From the NCBI RefSeq assembly GCF_011050415.1, contig NZ_DRFS01000019.1, positions 1 to 64,000 on the forward strand: a stretch of 64,000 bases of DNA, read 5' to 3'. The stretch comes from Halomonas sp. GTDB lineage: Bacteria; Pseudomonadota; Gammaproteobacteria; Pseudomonadales; Halomonadaceae. Within the stretch, counting starts at the first letter, position 1, and every line of letters begins with the position of its first letter. Of the stretch, positions 16,740-25,677 are shown piece after piece. The position numbers and the translations under genes were made by a program. The notes under the pieces were generated by a model. That model was not told where the DNA came from. It saw only the letters and a program-made list of their open reading frames with translations, and ran no database searches.

Positions 16740-18197
16740 ATGTCACACGCGTTGAACCTGCCACCACAGCAGGCGCTGATAGCGGGAGAGTGGTTAGCGA
16801 CTGCCGCTACGCTACAGGTAGAGGCGCCCGCTACTGGCGAGCCCTTGGCGCGTATTGCTCGCAGCCAAGCGGAAGAGGTAGATGCAGCGGTACAGGCGGC
16901 ACGGCAAGCATTTACTGGTGAATTAGGTGAGTGGGCCAGTTGGGCTGCTCGGCAGCGCAGCGAATGGCTGCTGCGCTTTGCGGAGGTTATCGAAGCGCAT
17001 CACCAGCAGTTGGCGCAGCTTGAGTGTGCCGACACCGGCAAGCCGATGACCCAAGCCAAGGGCGATATCTCCGCTTGCGCACGCTACTTCCGCTTTTACG
17101 GCGGAGCGGCAGACAAGCTGCACGGTGAGACTATTCCCTTTGAAAATGATTTTGCCGTAATGACGCTACGCGAACCTTATGGGGTGTGTGCGCAGATTAT
17201 TCCCTGGAACTATCCATCGCAGATATTTGGGCGCTGTGTGGCGGCGGCATTAGCCGCAGGCAATACCATTGTGCTCAAGCCCGCGGAAGATGCCTGCTTG
17301 AGCGTACTTCGTTTGGCGGAACTGGCTGTTAGTCATGGCCTTCCATCCGGGGCGCTTAATGTGGTGCCTGGGCTGGGTTATGAGGCGGGTGCGGCTCTGG
17401 CTGGCCATCCCCAGATTGATCATCTCTCGTTTACCGGCTCGCCGGAGACCGGTACACAGGTTGCCCAAGCGGCGGCACAGCACCATGTTCCCGTCACCTT
17501 GGAATTAGGCGGTAAATCGCCCCAGCTAGTGTTTGCTGATGCGGATCTCGATGCCGCACTGCCGGCGGTGGTGCGTGGAATCATTCAAAACGCGGGTCAG
17601 ACCTGCTCGGCAGGCAGCCGCCTGCTGGTGCAGCGTGAAATCGCAGATAGTGTGGTGGCAAATCTGTGTGAGCGCTTTGCTGCCTTGCGCTGTGATGCAG
17701 GCGAAGCAGACGCCGACTGCGGGTCGCTGATCAATGCACGCCAAAAAGCCAAATTGGAAGCGCGTTTGGCGGCGGCTGAAGCCGACGGTATTCGTGTCGC
17801 GGCAAAAGGCCAGTTAGCGTCTAGCGCACCGGCTGGCGGTCATTTCGTACTGCCTCAACTGCTGACCGATATTCCTGAGGGGCATGAAGTACTTCGAGAA
17901 GAGCTGTTTGGCCCAGTGCTGGTAGTGCAGATGTTTGAGGATGAAGCCGAAGCGCTGGCACTCGCCAATGCTACCGATTTTGGTCTGTGTGCAGGTATCT
18001 GGACCCGAGATGGGGGTCGTCAGTTGCGCTTAGCCAAAGGCATTCGCAGTGGCCAGGTATTTATTAACAACTACGGCGCCGCCGGTGGTGTTGAGCTACC
18101 TTTTGGAGGCGTTGGTCGCTCAGGCCATGGTCGAGAGAAGGGTTTTGAAGGTCTGCGTAGCTACACACGGATTAAAACCATCGCGATTAAACATTAA
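16740..18197 (+). CDS. NAD(P)+-dependent aldehyde dehydrogenase
   Basis: A 485-residue member of the aldehyde dehydrogenase superfamily, closest in layout to betaine/aminobutyraldehyde-type enzymes. It oxidises an aldehyde to a carboxylate. Catalytic Cys289 is in NAGQTCSAG and general base Glu255 in LELGGKSPQ. The Asn for the oxyanion is in IIPWNYPSQ near residue 158, and FGPVLVVQMF lies near residue 390. AAGGAG precedes the ATG. It follows the TRAP genes by 49 bases and is not part of the described threonate/erythronate clusters. A plausible job is oxidising a tetrose or other aldehyde to the acid used by the upstream enzymes (inference). Confidence 0.88.
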   Translation: MSHALNLPPQQALIAGEWLATAATLQVEAPATGEPLARIARSQAEEVDAAVQAARQAFTGELGEWASWAARQRSEWLLRFAEVIEAHHQQLAQLECADTGKPMTQAKGDISACARYFRFYGGAADKLHGETIPFENDFAVMTLREPYGVCAQIIPWNYPSQIFGRCVAAALAAGNTIVLKPAEDACLSVLRLAELAVSHGLPSGALNVVPGLGYEAGAALAGHPQIDHLSFTGSPETGTQVAQAAAQHHVPVTLELGGKSPQLVFADADLDAALPAVVRGIIQNAGQTCSAGSRLLVQREIADSVVANLCERFAALRCDAGEADADCGSLINARQKAKLEARLAAAEADGIRVAAKGQLASSAPAGGHFVLPQLLTDIPEGHEVLREELFGPVLVVQMFEDEAEALALANATDFGLCAGIWTRDGGRQLRLAKGIRSGQVFINNYGAAGGVELPFGGVGRSGHGREKGFEGLRSYTRIKTIAIKH

Positions 18198-18225
18198 CGG
18201 ACGCTTCACCTTTACGGAGATAACA

Positions 18226-19098
18226 ATGACAACAGTACGCCAAGTAGGCATCGTCGGTGTCGGTTTGATGGGTCATGGGATTGCCAGCAGCCTGCTGCGT
18301 GCCGGCCATCAGGTCAGTTTTCTTGAGCACCCGGGTAATCAGCCAGTGGAAGACCTGTTGGCCGCTGGCGCCACCGCACTGAGTTCGGGCCGGGAGGTGG
18401 CGCAGAGCGTGGAAGTGGTGATTCTATGCGTCACGGGCTCACCCCAGGTAGAAGCGGTGCTGTTTGAGCCCAACGGTGTGTTGGAAGGATTAAAGCCCGG
18501 CTGTGTGGTGGTGGATTGCTCCACCGCTTTGCCTAGTTCAACTGAAAAAGTCGCCGCCAAAGTGACTGATGCTGGCGGGCGCTTTATGGATGCGGCGATG
18601 ACCCGCACACCCAAAGAAGCGGCGGAAGGGCGGCTCAACTTGATTGTTGGCGCGCCAAAAGAGTTGTTTGATGAAACGCTGCCGCTACTACAGGGCTTTG
18701 CTGAAAATATTGCCCATGCGGGCGATGTAGGGGCGGGGCATACCCTTAAGTTGCTGCATAACTTCGTCTCTTTAGGTTTTTCGGCAGTATTGGCCGAAGC
18801 CACGGCTGCCTCTCGCAAAGCAGGCATCAGTGATACTGCGTTGTTAGAAGTACTTGGCGCAGGCGGTGGCGGTGGCGTTGTGCTTGAGCGGCTGCGTCCC
18901 TATATCGCTGACAACGACCCTTCGGGCTTTAAGTTTAGCGTTGCCAATGCCAGTAAAGACCTTGGTTACTATCACACCATGACCAATCAACTTGCCGTGG
19001 AAGGCGGTATTGCAGAAGCGGTCCGTAACCTTTACCACTCAGTTGAAGACCAAAGCCTGTCGATTCCAGAGCTAATAGGTGTGCTGGAGCGGCGCTAG
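18226..19098 (+). CDS. Second beta-hydroxyacid dehydrogenase (HIBADH/GarR superfamily)
   Basis: A 290-residue NAD(P)-dependent dehydrogenase related to 3-hydroxyisobutyrate and tartronate-semialdehyde reductases. It shows GVGLMGHGIASSLL near residue 10, the substrate loop AAMTRTPKEAAEGRLNL near residue 123 and the catalytic lysine near residue 175 (HTLKLLHNF). The substrate loop begins MTRTP rather than the common PVSGG of its operon partner LtnD, so it should act on a different acid. GGAG precedes the ATG at 18226. It is the last gene of the acid-sugar operon, and its last 27 bases overlap the convergent TetR gene. Confidence 0.85.
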   Translation: MTTVRQVGIVGVGLMGHGIASSLLRAGHQVSFLEHPGNQPVEDLLAAGATALSSGREVAQSVEVVILCVTGSPQVEAVLFEPNGVLEGLKPGCVVVDCSTALPSSTEKVAAKVTDAGGRFMDAAMTRTPKEAAEGRLNLIVGAPKELFDETLPLLQGFAENIAHAGDVGAGHTLKLLHNFVSLGFSAVLAEATAASRKAGISDTALLEVLGAGGGGGVVLERLRPYIADNDPSGFKFSVANASKDLGYYHTMTNQLAVEGGIAEAVRNLYHSVEDQSLSIPELIGVLERR

Positions 19099-19749
19099 CG
19101 TTGTTTTCCCATAGGCTGCTAAAAAGACATCCACGGCACTACTGATCTGGAGATGAAGTTCTTTATCGCTAGGGGGCTGGCGAACGCCCATCCGCACTTC
19201 TGTGACCAGCATGCCTTGCCACATGCTACACAGCTGGTCGGCAGCCAGCCCATGAGCATCCAGCGTTAACTGCCCAGCATGAGTTAGCCCCTCCAGTTTC
19301 TCCTGTAGCCACTGTTTAGTGGCCCAGGGACCTGCTTCGAAAAAAGCCTGTAATAGCTCCGGGTGCTGTTTGCCTTGCGCATTCATCACGCGCTCAACCG
19401 CCAGCACATGGGGCTCTAATAAAAAGTGTACTAGGCTGGTGCCGACCTCAATAAGCGATTGACGAACCGCCTCGTGGGTATCAGGCAGCTTGTGTAGCCC
19501 ACGACGAATTGTGTCGGTCTCACGTCGAATCACGCTACCAAATAGCGCCTCTTTGGTCGCAAAATGGCCGTACACAGTCACTTTGGAAACGTTCGCCTCG
19601 CGGGCGACAGCTTCCATGGTGACACCTTCCAAGCCATTGCGAAAAAACAGACACGCCGCAGCATCCAGCATCGCATTGTGCTTCACCCTATCTTTGGGGC
19701 GCCCAGGGCTACGTTTTTGGTCAGGCGGGTTGTGTTGATCGCGAGTCAT
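19072..19749 (-). CDS. TetR/AcrR-family regulator of the RND pump
   Basis: A 225-residue repressor. The N-terminal helix-turn-helix (residues ~25-70) reads MEAVAREANVSKVTVYGHF. The helical C-terminal domain has PWATKQWLQEKL, typical of AefR-like TetR_C members. It is divergent from the MFP-RND genes with a clear inverted repeat in the 100-base gap, so it very likely represses them and is released by a pump substrate. It may also regulate itself. Its 3' end overlaps the convergent dehydrogenase gene by 27 bases, a tight arrangement without room for separate terminators. Confidence 0.9.
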   Translation of the reverse strand: MTRDQHNPPDQKRSPGRPKDRVKHNAMLDAAACLFFRNGLEGVTMEAVAREANVSKVTVYGHFATKEALFGSVIRRETDTIRRGLHKLPDTHEAVRQSLIEVGTSLVHFLLEPHVLAVERVMNAQGKQHPELLQAFFEAGPWATKQWLQEKLEGLTHAGQLTLDAHGLAADQLCSMWQGMLVTEVRMGVRQPPSDKELHLQISSAVDVFLAAYGKTTLAPLQHTY

Positions 19750-19809
19750 TCAGTGGAATCCATGCCTATCGAAAAATAAATATTGAACGCCAGCGTACAC
19801 ATATTATAG

Positions 19810-19825
19810 TGAACGGTATCGTTCA
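19810..19825. promoter_or_regulatory. Putative TetR operator
   Basis: TGAACG-gtat-CGTTCA is a perfect 6-bp inverted repeat. A further TTGAACG half site lies at 19783-19789, about 2.5 helical turns away. Position between tetR and the MFP gene, 24 bases upstream of the MFP start, fits direct repression. Confidence 0.7.
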
Positions 19826-19849
19826 ATAATAAACCATTTCGAGGCCATA

Positions 19850-21010
19850 ATGGGCAAGCCGCTTGAAACCTCCTGGCGTCACCGGTTGCTGGGCACGCTG
19901 ATGGCGCTATTGATGATCGGGGCCACCTTAGCGGTGATAGCGCTGCTCACCAGTCGGCACAGCAATGCCCAGCTGGGCCGTCAGCAGGGAACTGACAATG
20001 TCCTGCTCCAGGTAGCAACTCAGCACCTTGAGCAAGCTGAGCAGCTTAAGCGCGATGTTCGCTTAACCGGGCGAGTAGTGGCGCACCAATCGGTGTCGTT
20101 AGCATTCGAGCCAGCAGGGCGTGTGAATAGCATCATCGTTGATAGAGGGGATGCGGTTGAAGAGGGCGACATGCTGGCCACCCTTGATACCCGCCGTTTG
20201 GAGAGCCGATTAGCTGAAGTGGTGGCGCGAAGCGATGAAGCCCGTGCCAGTCTGGCGCTTGCTCAGCGCCAGGAAGAGCGTGAAGCGCAGCTAAATCAGA
20301 ATAATTTTGCCAGCCGCACCGCGCTGGATCAGGCCCGCACCGATAGATTGACACTGCAAGCCCGCCTTGCCGCGCTTGCGGCTGAGCATGCCAGCCTAAC
20401 GGCAGACCTGGATGACAGCACCTTAACAGCTCCTTTTTCAGGGCGAGTTATTGAGCGCTATGTAAGCGTAGGCAGCTTGATCAATAGTGGAACCACTGCC
20501 TTTGATCTTGTCGATATTGAGCAACTTGAAGCGCACCTGGGCTTGCCTGCGCGGCTTGCTGCAACGTTTGTGCCTGGAGAGCCTGTAACGCTCAGCGTCA
20601 ATGGTCACACCGTCAGTGGAAAAGTGCGCACACGGCTCCCCCAGGTGGATCACGATAGCCGCACTCAGACGCTGGTGGTGTCAATGGAGCCGTCAACCAT
20701 CGCTGTTCCTGGCGATTTGGTAGAGCTTCGCTATGGGATTACAGAGCCAGCCCGTGGGTACTGGGTGCCGCTGGATGCCTTGATCGCCGCTGATCGTGGT
20801 TTGTGGAATGTGCTGGTGGCCGAAACGTTGGAAAATGACCGCTACCGTGTGGCACGGGCAAGCGTGGAACTGCTGCATACGTCGGTCGACCAAGCATTTG
20901 TGCGCGGCACGCTGGCGCCCGGTATGCGGATGATAACCAGTGGCACCCATCGCATTCTTCCAGGGCAGATAGTCACACTTAGTGAAGAAGTGCCCCATGC
21001 AGCGCATTGA
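19850..21010 (+). CDS. RND efflux periplasmic adaptor (MFP/HlyD family)
   Basis: A 386-residue membrane fusion protein linking an RND pump to the outer membrane. Residues ~15-37 form an uncleaved N-terminal membrane anchor with no lipobox. A lipoyl-like half motif GRVNSIIVDRGDAVEEGDML lies near residue 90, a coiled-coil hairpin at ~115-185 (EVVARSDEARASLALAQRQE onward), and a second lipoyl half at TLTAPFSGRVIERYVSVGSL near residue 190. Beta-barrel and membrane-proximal domains follow. The RND gene starts inside its 3' end. No TolC-type gene is adjacent, so the pair must borrow an outer-membrane channel encoded elsewhere. Confidence 0.9.
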   Translation: MGKPLETSWRHRLLGTLMALLMIGATLAVIALLTSRHSNAQLGRQQGTDNVLLQVATQHLEQAEQLKRDVRLTGRVVAHQSVSLAFEPAGRVNSIIVDRGDAVEEGDMLATLDTRRLESRLAEVVARSDEARASLALAQRQEEREAQLNQNNFASRTALDQARTDRLTLQARLAALAAEHASLTADLDDSTLTAPFSGRVIERYVSVGSLINSGTTAFDLVDIEQLEAHLGLPARLAATFVPGEPVTLSVNGHTVSGKVRTRLPQVDHDSRTQTLVVSMEPSTIAVPGDLVELRYGITEPARGYWVPLDALIAADRGLWNVLVAETLENDRYRVARASVELLHTSVDQAFVRGTLAPGMRMITSGTHRILPGQIVTLSEEVPHAAH

Positions 21011-24000
21011 ATGGTTATTTAACCGTCGCTTGGTGTCGCTCGTTGTCGGGCTCCTTATAGTGGCTGGACTGTCGGCAATTCAAACGCTTCCGCGAGCGGA
21101 GGATCCTTATCTCGTGGCGCGTATGGCCACCGTTCTTGCCCCGTACCCTGGTGCGACACCTGAACAAATAGAAGCCCTAGTGGCGCGGCCTATTGAGGAT
21201 GAGCTGCGTACCATTGCTGAGATTAAAGTGCTGGAAACCACGTCTCGGCAAGGCATTGCTCTGATTAGTATTGAGCTAGAAGATGAGGTGACCAACGTAA
21301 CGCCCGTATGGAGCCGAGTGCGAGATAAGCTTGGCGATGTTGCCCTAACGCTGCCAAGCGGCGTGCACTCTCCCGAACTGTTAGACGATCGAGGCTATGC
21401 ATTCAGCCTGGTGGCCGCACTGCATTGGACACTGGATTCTCAACCTAATCGTCAGCTCATGGAGCGCTACGCCGAACGTTTGGAAGACCAGCTTCGGCGG
21501 ATTGCAGGCACAGAATATACCCATCGTTTTGGCGTTGCAGGCGAGCAGGTCGAGGTCATGGTTGATCCTGTAGAGCTTAATGCCCTGGGGCTTTCCGTAG
21601 GGCAGCTCGCCACGCTTATTGAAGCCAGTGATGGCCGTCGTGCCGCAGGTGAAGTGGTCTCCAGTGGACACCGACTAACGGTAGGCCTAAGCGGTGAGTT
21701 TGGTGCGCTAGACCGGTTGCGTGATGTCGACGTAGCGACCCAACAGGGACAAACGGTAACGCTTGGCGAACTGGCCGAGCTGCGCCGCGGTGTGCAAGAC
21801 CCACCAGCGACGGCTGCACTACTAAACGGACAGCGAGCGGTGTTTGTTGGCGCGCGCATGGCACCCGGTCAACGGATTGATGCTTGGGTAGATCGGGCGC
21901 AGCAACAGTTGGCGGCGTTTGAGGATGAGCTACCCCTCGGTATTCAGGTAGAGGAAGTGTTTGAGCAGGCCAGCTATACCAACCAGCGCTTAAGTGACGT
22001 TGCTGGAAGCCTGCTGTTGGGCTTGGTGCTGGTGATAGCCATCCTTTTTTTGACCATGGGTTGGCGCTCAGCAGTGACGGTGGGATTAGCCATTCCCGCC
22101 ACCGCGCTACTGACCCTGGCTCTCTTTAAGCCATTGGGCATTGATATCCATCAAATGAGCATCACAGGCATCATTGTGGCGCTGGGGCTAATGGTGGATA
22201 ACGCTATTGTGATGACCAACGCTCTTCGCGAACGCTTCCTGAAGGGTGATTCCGCCATTGCCGCGACTCGGGATACTCTGCGTCATCTCGCCGTTCCACT
22301 GCTAGCCAGCACATTAACAACCATTCTGGCGTTTATGCCGATTGTGCTGATGCCCGGCCCGGCAGGGGAGTTTGTAGGGCCGCTGGCCCTGGCGGTCATG
22401 GTGGCGCTGGTCAGCTCCTATCTCGTGTCTCTGCTATTAGTACCTGCGCTTTCCCCCATGCTGTTAGCCAAGGTGGCTGCTAAACCGCCTGGCACTAGAG
22501 ATAGTGTAACGAGCATAGTGAAGCGAGGCTTTCGCCGTACGATACAAAGTGCGCTGCGTCATCCGGTGGCTGCCATGGTTATCACTCTGTGCGTACCCAT
22601 GGGTGGGATTGTGCTTATGCCAACGCTGGACGTAGCGTTTTTCCCTCCGGCGGATCGCGACCAGTTTCATATTGAAGTACGTCTTCCTGCGGCAAGCAGC
22701 ATAGCCAACACCGAGGAACTGGCTCGTGAGGTAGAGTCGATGATCCGTGATTTGCCTGGTATAACTCGGGTGTCTGCGTTTATCGGTGAAAGTGCGCCCA
22801 TGATGTACTACAACGTGTTGACTAATGAAGATAATAACCCGGCGTTTTTGCATGTCATCGTAGATACAGTGTCGTTAAACATGACTAATCAGCGGGTTCC
22901 CGATCTGCAGCGGGCGCTTGATCAACGCTTCCCCCAAGCCCAGAGTGTGGTGCGTAAATACGAACAAGGGCCGCCGTTTAAAGCCCCTATTGAACTGCGT
23001 GTGTATGGTGACGACCTGGCCATATTGTCATCGCTGGGGCGTGATCTGGCGGGCTTAATGCACCAACTGACCGACGTCACCCATGTACGTACAGGCATGC
23101 AACGTGACCTGCCCAGGCTAACACTAGATATCGACCATGCGGCGCTTAGCGATGTGGGCTTAACGCCGCAAAACTTGGCCGAGCAGGTAGGGGCTGCGCT
23201 GTCCGGTCAGCCTGCGGGTAGGCTGCTGGAGGACACCCAGCAGTTGCCGGTACGGGTGCGCTATATAGATGATTGGCGTACTAGCGCTGAACAGCTTGAA
23301 GCACTTCGTTTGGTCAGCGATCATGCCGCTGAAGGATTGCCATTAGCGGCGGTGGCAGAGGTGTCGCTTACCCCATCCTGGAGCGTGATCACTCGGCGCA
23401 ATGCCGAACGGGTGCAACTCGTGCAGGGCTATTTAGTCGCTGACTCGCTGCCAGCGGTCTCCATGGCACAGCTAACTACCAAGCTTCAGACCGCGCTAGA
23501 TACGGGAGAGATCCGCCTTCCAGTGGGCTACCGAATTGAAACCGGTGGTGAAGCTGCCGAGCGGGATGAGGCGGTAGGGCAACTGCTCGCCTCCGTGGCG
23601 CTATTAGTGATTGCCATGGTAGCCACCGTGGTGCTGGCGTTTAACTCTTTTCGCCGCGCTGCCATTGTGTTTATTGCCGGTGCTCAGGCCATGGGAATGG
23701 GCATTGTGGCGCTCCTGCTCAGCGGCCATGCATTTGGTTTTGTCATTATCGTGGGTATTATGGGGCTGGTGGGGGTGGCCATTAATGCCACTATTATCAT
23801 TATTGCCGCCTTCGATGATGATACCGCCGCTCGTCAAGGCGACATAGATGCCATGCTAGCCGTTATCAGTGGTCCCACCAGCCGACACATCATTTCGACA
23901 ACAGTCACCACCTTTGCTGGGTTAATTCCGCTGATGATGGCCACTGGCGGTTTGTGGCCACCCTTTGCGCAAACGGTTGGGTTTGGTTTGCTATTGGCAA

Positions 24001-24074
24001 CGCTGGTGTCGTTTTTCTTCACTCCGGCCCTTTATCGTCTGTGGGTAGCGCGACCTTTGCATGCGGGAACCTAA
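20997..24074 (+). CDS. RND efflux transporter permease
   Basis: A 1025-residue HAE1-type RND pump with two repeats of six membrane helices and two large periplasmic loops (residues ~40-330 and ~540-850). In the proton-relay helix the sequence is GLMVDNAIV: D401 is present, but the second Asp of AcrB (D408) is Asn402. The AcrB lysine K940 position reads Ile929 in VAINATIII. These changes are also found in TriC/MexK-like branches, so the protein is not obviously dead. The ATG at 20997 is chosen over GTG at 20982. It overlaps the MFP gene by 14 bases. The substrate is unknown. Confidence 0.92.
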   Translation: MQRIEWLFNRRLVSLVVGLLIVAGLSAIQTLPRAEDPYLVARMATVLAPYPGATPEQIEALVARPIEDELRTIAEIKVLETTSRQGIALISIELEDEVTNVTPVWSRVRDKLGDVALTLPSGVHSPELLDDRGYAFSLVAALHWTLDSQPNRQLMERYAERLEDQLRRIAGTEYTHRFGVAGEQVEVMVDPVELNALGLSVGQLATLIEASDGRRAAGEVVSSGHRLTVGLSGEFGALDRLRDVDVATQQGQTVTLGELAELRRGVQDPPATAALLNGQRAVFVGARMAPGQRIDAWVDRAQQQLAAFEDELPLGIQVEEVFEQASYTNQRLSDVAGSLLLGLVLVIAILFLTMGWRSAVTVGLAIPATALLTLALFKPLGIDIHQMSITGIIVALGLMVDNAIVMTNALRERFLKGDSAIAATRDTLRHLAVPLLASTLTTILAFMPIVLMPGPAGEFVGPLALAVMVALVSSYLVSLLLVPALSPMLLAKVAAKPPGTRDSVTSIVKRGFRRTIQSALRHPVAAMVITLCVPMGGIVLMPTLDVAFFPPADRDQFHIEVRLPAASSIANTEELAREVESMIRDLPGITRVSAFIGESAPMMYYNVLTNEDNNPAFLHVIVDTVSLNMTNQRVPDLQRALDQRFPQAQSVVRKYEQGPPFKAPIELRVYGDDLAILSSLGRDLAGLMHQLTDVTHVRTGMQRDLPRLTLDIDHAALSDVGLTPQNLAEQVGAALSGQPAGRLLEDTQQLPVRVRYIDDWRTSAEQLEALRLVSDHAAEGLPLAAVAEVSLTPSWSVITRRNAERVQLVQGYLVADSLPAVSMAQLTTKLQTALDTGEIRLPVGYRIETGGEAAERDEAVGQLLASVALLVIAMVATVVLAFNSFRRAAIVFIAGAQAMGMGIVALLLSGHAFGFVIIVGIMGLVGVAINATIIIIAAFDDDTAARQGDIDAMLAVISGPTSRHIISTTVTTFAGLIPLMMATGGLWPPFAQTVGFGLLLATLVSFFFTPALYRLWVARPLHAGT

Positions 24075-24095
24075 GACAATGGCTAGTTTGTTTAT

Positions 24096-24124
24096 CTTTA
24101 GCGCTTGCTAATTAAACGCTAAGG
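24096..24124 (+). terminator. Possible hairpin after RND gene
   Basis: CTTTAGCG pairs with CGCTAAGG (one U-G pair) across a 13-base loop, about 20 bases after the pump's stop codon. There is no T-run, so the terminator assignment is weak. Confidence 0.3.
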
Positions 24125-24671
24125 ACTTGGCCAACTTTTCATTGAAGTGAGAAGACTGAAATGTGAAAACATAGTGCATCGCAGTGATTCAATGCTGGTT
24201 TACTTTGAGTTTTTGCAAGGTGTGGGCTACTTTGTGTTGGTATTTAAAATAAACGTTGTAATTTCGGTGATTTTAGCTTTGGGAATAGCAATAATCGACA
24301 ATGCGGAGTAGCGGTTTGTTTGTAATTTTATGATGTGAAACAGCTGCTTAATAGGAATATAAGTTGTGTCCAATACATGGCCATATATAAGTCTCTTAAA
24401 ATGCAGGGCTAAGTGTCGGCTAACCTTGCTAGGGAACTATTTGGGAATGCATTGTTCATAGCACCCGTATTTGTAGGTATTTCCGAATGTCTTAATCCTT
24501 TGTATTCAATGCGTAACTAATATTATAATTATGTAACTAGGGAGTAATATCGCGCGGTAGCAGACGATGCAAATCGTTTAGCTGGGCCCATTGGTACTGA
24601 TGCATGCCAATATTGTTGCGAAAATCCAGCAACATTACCGCACTACTATTTGACAGGGATGAGTAAATAGA
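24125..24671. other. AT-rich intergenic stretch, nothing recognised
   Basis: About 550 bases between the pump and the diguanylate cyclase, clearly more AT-rich than the rest of the window. Short open frames on both strands near 24540-24670 are not supported by a ribosome site or any family likeness. It may hold the cyclase promoter, decayed coding sequence or an unannotated small RNA. No structure could be singled out. Confidence 0.4.
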
Positions 24672-25610
24672 ATGTATCAGCACTATTCGCGACCGGGGCC
24701 GGAAGCCGATTCCGGACTGCCAGGACACGCGGTGGCTATCCTTCGTGTGCAAGGAAACTCACCTGGAATATATATTGTAGACGTTAACACCGACTATCAG
24801 CGTTTATGGGGTGGTAGCCGTGAAGATTGGTTAGGCGCTGCCCCTGTCGTGGTACAAAAAGAGTCTATCAATCAGCAAATTTTTGCTCAGCTCCATGATG
24901 CGTTGAATCCATTGATGAACGTTGAGGGGTATTTCTTTGAAGGGATTGGTGGTCTCGAAGTCAATCGCCGTCACGATGGCACCCGACGGCATATCGAGTG
25001 GCGAATCACTGCCATGGGGGTACGTCATAATAATGACATTACCTTAGTATTGACGCAGCGTGATATTACCAAGCAAATAGAAAAAGAAGCGCAACTTGAA
25101 CGGCTAGCGACCACTGATATGTTGACGGGGCTTGTTAACAGGTCACAGTTTGATGCAGTGCTGAAAAGTGAGTTTAGCCGCCATCACCGCCATGCCCGAC
25201 CTCTTTCCCTGATCATGCTCGACATTGACCACTTCAAAGCTATAAACGATGCTCACGGTCACGATGTGGGCGATCAAGTGCTTGTGGAATTTGCCAACTT
25301 GCTCAAGAATAATCTACGCAAAGCTGACTGCTGTGCACGCTGGGGGGGCGAAGAGTTTATGCTTCTGGCGCCTGAAACGGCACTGGAGCAGGCTGTGCAG
25401 TTGGCAGAGAAAATTAGAGCAGCAATCAAAAACAACTTCTTTCCCACGCAAGGTAGCGTTACGGCAAGCTTTGGGGTAGTGGAAGTTCATCCTAATGAAC
25501 CAATTAAAAGCGTGATGAAGCGTGCTGATGACGCCCTTTATCTGGCGAAAGATAAAGGACGTGATCAAGTGTCATCTGGCGATATATTCAGTTCAGCGAA
25601 ACAAGCTTAA
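24672..25610 (+). CDS. PAS-GGDEF diguanylate cyclase
   Basis: A 312-residue soluble protein that should make cyclic di-GMP from two GTP. Residues ~15-140 form a PAS/PAC-type sensor (VDVNTDYQRLWGGSREDWLG; RDITKQIEKEAQLERLATTD is the linker). Residues ~145-305 form the GGDEF domain. The active-site signature is GGEEF (225-229), and the allosteric inhibitory I-site RKAD (216-219) is intact at the standard five-residue distance, so product inhibition is expected. There is no membrane segment or EAL domain. It is a single gene with a long AT-rich upstream region. The signal sensed by the PAS domain is unknown. Confidence 0.92.
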   Translation: MYQHYSRPGPEADSGLPGHAVAILRVQGNSPGIYIVDVNTDYQRLWGGSREDWLGAAPVVVQKESINQQIFAQLHDALNPLMNVEGYFFEGIGGLEVNRRHDGTRRHIEWRITAMGVRHNNDITLVLTQRDITKQIEKEAQLERLATTDMLTGLVNRSQFDAVLKSEFSRHHRHARPLSLIMLDIDHFKAINDAHGHDVGDQVLVEFANLLKNNLRKADCCARWGGEEFMLLAPETALEQAVQLAEKIRAAIKNNFFPTQGSVTASFGVVEVHPNEPIKSVMKRADDALYLAKDKGRDQVSSGDIFSSAKQA

Positions 25611-25677
25611 GCAAAGCCTTCTTTAACGACATACCATCAACGCTATCATGATGTTCAGCTGTGAGTACGGGGCAGGG

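Noticed and set aside
24537..24752. 71-codon minus-strand frame overlapping the diguanylate cyclase start
   Set aside because: It overlaps the clearly supported cyclase gene, has no recognised family and no ribosome site; most likely a chance frame.
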